From Mesorhizobium sp. 1M-11 (GTDB taxonomy: Bacteria; Pseudomonadota; Alphaproteobacteria; Rhizobiales; Rhizobiaceae), in contig NZ_LJSD01000050.1 of NCBI RefSeq assembly GCF_001303895.1, forward strand, positions 62,001-126,000: 64,000 nt of DNA, written 5' to 3'. Within the stretch, counting starts at the first letter, position 1. Each line of letters opens with the position of its first letter. Position numbers and translations under genes: made by a program. Positions 59,780 through 64,000 of the stretch are shown in pieces. The notes beneath the pieces were generated by a model. It was not told the DNA's origin and did no database searches. It saw only the letters and a program-made list of their open reading frames with translations.

Positions 59780-61402
59780 TTATTCGGTGATGTCGACGCT
59801 TTCGAAGCGATGCGAGCCGAGCGGATCCATGACATAGCCCGTCACTTTCTTCGACATCGGCAGCGACACGGTCGAATGGTCGAGCGTCGCCCAGGGCGCC
59901 TGTTCTTTGAACAGGACCTGCAGCTCATGATACATTTTGGTGCGCTCGGCCTGATCGGAGGTGACGCGGGCCTTTTGCATCAGATCCTCGACCGGCTGAT
60001 AGCACCAGTTGGCGAAATTCGCGCCACCGACACCTGAACAGGCGAAGAAGTAGCTGATTAGATTATCGGGATCGCCGTTGTCGCTGGTTGCGCCGAGAAT
60101 GATGGCGCCGTCGCGGTTCTTGTCGCGGGCGCGCTTCACATACTCGCCCCACTCGTAGGAAACGATCTCGACCGTGACCCCGACCTTGGCGAAATCGGCC
60201 TGGATCAGCTCAGCGGTCCGCTGCGCATTCGGCATGTAGGGACGGCTGACCGGCATGGCCCAGATCTTCATCTTGAGATCCTTCACACCGGCTGCATCCA
60301 GCATCTTCCTGGCGGCTTCAGGATCGTATTTGTCGTCGGCCACGGCATCGTTGTAGCCCCACATGCCCGGCGGCAACGGGTTCTTGGCGACCTGGCCGGT
60401 ACCTTGGAAGATGGCGTCGATGATCGCCTGCTTGTTCATCGCCATGTTGAGCGCACGGCGTACCTCGGCCTTGTCGAAGGGCGGCATCAATGTGTTGTAG
60501 GCGAGATAGGCCACGTTCAGTCCCGGCTTTTCCATCACCGTGAGATTGGGATCGGCCTTGAGATCGGCGATGTCGGCGGGCGCCGGATAAGGCGCCATCT
60601 GGCATTCGCCCGCCCGCAGGCGCTGCATGCGTGCGGTCGGATCGACCGTAATGGCGAAAACCAGTTCGTCGAGCTTCGGCTTCTCGCCAAAATAGTCGGG
60701 ATTGGCCTGGAACCGGATGACGGCATCCTGCTGGTAGTCGACAAAGCGGAAGGGACCGGTGCCCACCGGTTGCTGGTTGAGCTTTTCCTTTGTGCCCGCG
60801 GCGATGAGCTTGTCGGCATATTCCTTCGACAGAACGGAGCCAAAGTCCATCGCAAGCATGGCAAGCAGCGAAGCGGAGGGCTGGTTCAGCGCGATCTTCA
60901 CTGTGTTGTCATCGACCTTGACGACGTCCTTGATGAGGTTCTGCATCTCCATGCCTTCGAAGATTTCCCAGCTCGAGCCGGCAATATAGCCGTACCAGGG
61001 ATCGTCCTTGAGGCGCTGGCGATCCAGCGAGAAGATCACATCATCGGCGGTCAGCTCGCGGGTCGGTGTGAAATAGTCGGTGGTCTGGAACTTCACGCCC
61101 TTGCGCAGCTTGAACGTGTATTCGAGCTTGTCATCCGAGATCGTCCAGCTTTCGGCCAGGCCCGGGACCACGTTGGTGGTGCCCTGTTCGAATTCGACCA
61201 GGCGGCTGTAGATCGGCTTGGACGAGGCATCCCAGGTGGAGTTGGTTGAATAGAGCGCCGGATCGAACCCCTCGGGCGCGCTTTCCGAACAATAGACAAG
61301 GCCCTTGGCCAACGCCTGGCTGGCAAAAAGACCGGACAGGAGGGCGACGGCAACGCCTGCGGCGAGCCTTGCGGCCAGGCGGCCGCGCTGCGGAACAGTC
61401 AT
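59780..61402 (-). CDS. Dipeptide-type ABC transporter substrate-binding protein
   Basis: A 540-residue periplasmic protein of the DppA family (SBP_bac_5). A Sec signal (LAARLAAGVAVALLSGLFASQALA) is cleaved near residue 32. Family segments include LVYCSESAPEGFDPALYSTN, LRKGVKFQTTDYFTPTRELTADDV and PVGTGPFRFVDYQQD, matching di- or tripeptide and heme binding members. An AAGGGGAAG ribosome site precedes the ATG. No permease or ATPase genes are in the window. It follows the creatininase gene by 90 bases on the same strand. Confidence 0.92.
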   Translation of the reverse strand: MTVPQRGRLAARLAAGVAVALLSGLFASQALAKGLVYCSESAPEGFDPALYSTNSTWDASSKPIYSRLVEFEQGTTNVVPGLAESWTISDDKLEYTFKLRKGVKFQTTDYFTPTRELTADDVIFSLDRQRLKDDPWYGYIAGSSWEIFEGMEMQNLIKDVVKVDDNTVKIALNQPSASLLAMLAMDFGSVLSKEYADKLIAAGTKEKLNQQPVGTGPFRFVDYQQDAVIRFQANPDYFGEKPKLDELVFAITVDPTARMQRLRAGECQMAPYPAPADIADLKADPNLTVMEKPGLNVAYLAYNTLMPPFDKAEVRRALNMAMNKQAIIDAIFQGTGQVAKNPLPPGMWGYNDAVADDKYDPEAARKMLDAAGVKDLKMKIWAMPVSRPYMPNAQRTAELIQADFAKVGVTVEIVSYEWGEYVKRARDKNRDGAIILGATSDNGDPDNLISYFFACSGVGGANFANWCYQPVEDLMQKARVTSDQAERTKMYHELQVLFKEQAPWATLDHSTVSLPMSKKVTGYVMDPLGSHRFESVDITE

Positions 61403-61492
61403 GATCTTCCCCTTTTTCTCGGTTATTGGCGTTCTTGGTTGTTGGCAATCGAGCGATGGCGGCCCATCCGAAGAGCCGCCACCAGACTGTGA

Positions 61493-62317
61493 TCAGTCGG
61501 CCCTGCCGGCGGTGGTCTCCAGACCGCGACCAGCGCGCCAGACCGGATCCGGTCTGGTCCAGAGAATGTCCGACGTGATGAGTTTGGCGACTTCGCGGGC
61601 ATGCAGCGCCAGGAATTTCTCACCCTTCTCGGCAGTGCCCTTGCTGGGGAAGCCCCAGGTACCGGTCTGCGGCGCGCGCTCCGAGAAAGAGTAGAAACGC
61701 GATGCGCCATGCGGCGCTTCGTTCTGGCCTGCCTGCAGGGCCTCGGCATCCTTGAACTTGTCGGTTTTGACGATGTCGCCGGCGATCGCCAGCATGACGG
61801 ACGCTTCGCCCTCGCAGGCATGTTTCGGGCCATCGTCGGATTCGAACAGCGCCGAGGTTTCCTCCTGCGCCAGGAACCATGGCGTCGTCACCACGATCGG
61901 CATATCGAATTCCACCGCCAGTTCGCGCACCGCAACGGCCAGCGGGTCGACATTGCCGCCGTGGCCATTGACGATGAGCAGGCGGGTGAAGCCGATCGCC
62001 TTGAGTGAACGCACGACCGAGCGCAGCACGCCGTGGTAGGCGGCATAATCCAGCGTGATCGTGCCGCCGAACGGCAGGTGATGCTCGCTCATGCCCAGCC
62101 AGAGGCCAGGCAGGACGGCAAGCGGTACGTCGTCGGAAACCAGCCGCGCGCCGCGCACGGCGGCAGCCGCAGCACTTGCCGTGTCGGTGATCACAGGCAG
62201 ATGCGGGCCATGCTGCTCCAACGAACCGACCGGCAGGATGGCCAGTGCATTGCCGCGCTCGGCGATCGCGCGCAGTTCCGGCGCCGTCATGCGCGCCCAT
62301 TCGACTTCCCGAGCCAT
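61493..62317 (-). CDS. Creatininase-family amidohydrolase
   Basis: A 274-residue metal-dependent amidohydrolase. Metal-binding segments are GSLEQHGPHLPVITD (Glu, His, Asp), NGHGGN and HACEGEASV (second Glu). Family members hydrolyse creatinine, formamidopyrimidine or the amide of mycofactocin precursors. There is no creatinase or mycofactocin gene nearby, so the substrate is open. With the peptide-binding protein downstream and an FAD oxidoreductase on the other side, a role in breaking down an imported amide or peptide is plausible. Confidence 0.88.
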   Translation of the reverse strand: MAREVEWARMTAPELRAIAERGNALAILPVGSLEQHGPHLPVITDTASAAAAAVRGARLVSDDVPLAVLPGLWLGMSEHHLPFGGTITLDYAAYHGVLRSVVRSLKAIGFTRLLIVNGHGGNVDPLAVAVRELAVEFDMPIVVTTPWFLAQEETSALFESDDGPKHACEGEASVMLAIAGDIVKTDKFKDAEALQAGQNEAPHGASRFYSFSERAPQTGTWGFPSKGTAEKGEKFLALHAREVAKLITSDILWTRPDPVWRAGRGLETTAGRAD

Positions 62318-62430
62318 GATCTCCTCCTCGGTAGAATTTCGTTTTCCGATCCGCTAAATGATTTTCCTTGTTGCCGATATTGTCAACGGCTATCGTCTCA
62401 CCGTCGAACTGGACCAACGATTGGGGACTG

Positions 62431-63039
62431 ATGGCCAAGCACCCGAAACTCGGATCGAACCTCAAGGCGCTGCGCCAGAAACATGGCTGGAAGCTGAGCG
62501 ATGTCAGCAGCAAGACCGGCGTGGCGATCTCGACCCTGTCCAAGGTTGAAAACGACCAGATGTCGCTCTCCTACGACAAGCTCCTCCAGATCGGTGAGGG
62601 GTTGGGCCTGTCGATGGCCGAACTGGTGGCCGAACCAGAAACTCCAGGCCATCTGCTGACCCGGCGCTCCGTCAATCTTCACGGCGATGGACTGCAGCAG
62701 AAGACCCAGAATTACGACTACCTCTACCTCAGCACGGACATCACCAAGAAACGCATGGTGCCGGTGCTGACGCGCATCACCACCCGCTCGCTGGAAGCGT
62801 TCGGTCCCCTCATCAAGCATTCCGGCGAGGAATTCCTCTATGTGCTCGAAGGTCCCATCGAAGTGCATACCGAGCACTATGCGCCGGTTCGCCTCGAGAA
62901 GGGCGAGAGCATCTACATCGACAGCACCATGGGGCACGCCTATCTCGCCGTCGGTGAAAGCGATGGGCTGGTGCTCGCAGTCTGCTCGAGCGCGCAGCCG
63001 GACTTCCAGTCCGCACTGATCGAGATGCTGGATCATTAG
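62431..63039 (+). CDS. XRE-family regulator with C-terminal cupin domain
   Basis: A 202-residue regulator. The start at 62431 (MAKHPKLGSNLKALRQ) places the helix-turn-helix at residues 8-62 (LSDVSSKTGVAISTLSKVENDQMSLSYDKLLQI, in part). Residues 115-195 form a cupin fold (HSGEEFLYVLEGPIEV, MGHAYLAV) that would sense a small ligand. It is divergent from the creatininase gene by 113 bases and probably controls both that unit and the following oxidoreductase. Confidence 0.92.
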   Translation: MAKHPKLGSNLKALRQKHGWKLSDVSSKTGVAISTLSKVENDQMSLSYDKLLQIGEGLGLSMAELVAEPETPGHLLTRRSVNLHGDGLQQKTQNYDYLYLSTDITKKRMVPVLTRITTRSLEAFGPLIKHSGEEFLYVLEGPIEVHTEHYAPVRLEKGESIYIDSTMGHAYLAVGESDGLVLAVCSSAQPDFQSALIEMLDH

Positions 63040-63169
63040 AGCGCCGCGCGTCCGCTCAGGAGGCTCCAACACGTTGAGTAGGCGCATAACGGGCGGCGGA
63101 TGCCGCCTTTCCTTTCCGAAAATCGATGTCGATTTTCGCTGTCATGCGCCAGACCAGCGCTTGACGTGG

Positions 63170-63186
63170 TTTTCAAATTTTGAAAA
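63170..63186. promoter_or_regulatory. Palindrome upstream of the FAD oxidoreductase gene
   Basis: TTTTCAAA-T-TTTGAAAA is a perfect 17-base palindrome with a single central base, 62 bases before the start codon. It is a candidate operator, possibly for the XRE-cupin protein. I did not find the same palindrome upstream of the creatininase gene. Confidence 0.45.
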
Positions 63187-63248
63187 TGCTTAGCGTATAG
63201 GAAACGACTCTCCTCACTGGCGACCGCCGGTACCAAAGGACCGCGACG

Positions 63249-64000
63249 ATGACGACGCAAGAGGCCGAACAAGAGCCGGTGAAAGCCGATGTGTTGATCA
63301 TCGGCGGCGGCATTGCCGGCGCTTCCGTCGGCTACTGGCTGGCGCCGCATCTGAAGACGGTTCTGCTGGAACGCGAAAGCCAGCCTGGCTACCATTCGAC
63401 CGGCCGCTCCGCCGCGCTGTTCAGCGAAACCTATGGCACGCGTCAGGTACGTGCCTTGGCTGCGGCGAGCCGCGCCTTTCTCGAAACGCCGCCCGCGGGC
63501 TTCGCGGAACATCCGATCCTGACGCCGCGCGGCATGCTCGTCGTGGCTTCCACGGAACAGGAACACCTTCTTGAGGAACATCAGGAAGCGGTCCGCTCGA
63601 TCGGCCTTTCCGGCGAACGGCTCGATTTCGAAGGCGCCAAGGCCTGGATCCCGGTGCTGCGGCCGGAAAGCGTCGTTGGCGCCGTGTACAATCCGAATGC
63701 CGAGGACATCGACGTGCACGCCCTGCATCAGGGCTATCTGCGCGGGTTGAAACGTGCCGGGGGCACCGTGATCGGCAATGCTGAGGTGACCGCCGCCGAG
63801 CGAACGGGCGCCGACTGGCGCGTTGTCGCTTCAGGCAAGGAATACAGCGCGCCGATCGTGATCAACGCGGCTGGCGCCTGGGGCGACGAGGTCGGAACCC
63901 TGTTCGGCGCCAGACAGATCGGGTTGGAACCACGCCGGCGCACCGCCTTTGTCTTCAATCCGCCAGCCGGTCTCGAAGTGACCCGCTGGCCGATGTTCAT
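63249..64000 (+). CDS. FAD-dependent oxidoreductase of the DadA/D-amino acid oxidase-like family (3' end outside window)
   Basis: The frame is open to the right edge, giving the first 250 residues. It starts MTTQEAEQEPVKADVLIIGG and has the dinucleotide motif GGGIAGASVGYWLA, then LLERESQPGYHSTGRSAALFSE, the GR(S/N)xA segment of the DAO group. VINAAGAWGDEVGTLFGA is the usual second FAD contact. Family members oxidise glycine, sarcosine, D-amino acids or hydroxyproline. It follows the XRE-cupin regulator on the same strand by 209 bases with a palindrome between them. The exact substrate cannot be told. Confidence 0.88.
   Translation, partial: MTTQEAEQEPVKADVLIIGGGIAGASVGYWLAPHLKTVLLERESQPGYHSTGRSAALFSETYGTRQVRALAAASRAFLETPPAGFAEHPILTPRGMLVVASTEQEHLLEEHQEAVRSIGLSGERLDFEGAKAWIPVLRPESVVGAVYNPNAEDIDVHALHQGYLRGLKRAGGTVIGNAEVTAAERTGADWRVVASGKEYSAPIVINAAGAWGDEVGTLFGARQIGLEPRRRTAFVFNPPAGLEVTRWPMF

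Noticed and set aside
61493..62317. Assignment as creatininase proper or mycofactocin peptidase
   Set aside because: Metal motifs fit the family, but neither creatinase nor mycofactocin genes are present.

Overview
The window looks like chromosomal DNA of a high-GC alphaproteobacterium of the Hyphomicrobiales, most likely Mesorhizobium or a close Phyllobacteriaceae relative. This rests on the order of the core genes (rpmH-rnpA-yidC-engB-argB, then a HAD 5'-nucleotidase, dapD, dapE, truA, fmt, def, rmuC), on the protein families present, and on a roughly 95-bp intergenic palindromic repeat found three times. The genus is inferred; no database was searched.

Region by region: (1) 1-3956, the end of a Liv-type ABC transporter operon (livF partial, livH, livM) followed by an aldo/keto reductase fused to a RidA-like domain. 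(2) 4056-9092, a VOC protein and a GntR-controlled minus-strand operon (GntR, peptide-type binding protein, succinylglutamate desuccinylase-like deacylase, threonine aldolase). (3) 9086-12780, a decayed prophage remnant beside tRNA-Arg: a truncated esterase, an acyltransferase, an endolysin, an Rz/Rz1-type nested spanin pair and two apparent frameshifts. (4) 13001-42647, the conserved backbone with accessory genes placed between core genes: a histidine kinase, a CatB-like acetyltransferase, a TetR/EmrAB efflux unit with two matching operators, an ECF sigma/anti-sigma group with fasciclin and MsrB, MarR, two diguanylate cyclases, a LOG protein, a ketopantoate reductase-like protein, an MFS/Lrp pair and several very small genes.

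(5) 42717-59469 is the most unusual part. A type I secretion exporter (HlyD and PrtD homologues) sits beside two RTX calcium-binding repeat proteins and two small genes, one encoding a 93-residue Asp-rich protein with no Lys or Arg. Divergent from these is a LuxR-type regulator with a degenerate receiver domain, then a Crp/Fnr-type regulator with a plausible cyclic-nucleotide pocket. Next come a 1501-residue protein joining a cytochrome P450, membrane segments and a DyP-type peroxidase, and a class III nucleotidyl cyclase with TPR repeats. A perfect TGTGA-N6-TCACA site lies between the RTX operon and the LuxR gene, and a one-mismatch copy lies just upstream of the P450-peroxidase gene. I read this as a local cAMP-Crp circuit that may control both a secreted RTX system and a dual-heme oxidative enzyme. 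The protein architecture and sites are visible; the regulatory wiring is inference.

(6) 59733-64000, a second peptide-type binding protein with a creatininase-family amidohydrolase, a divergent XRE-cupin regulator and the start of an FAD-dependent amino-acid oxidase/dehydrogenase, probably a small uptake and catabolism locus for amino-acid derivatives.
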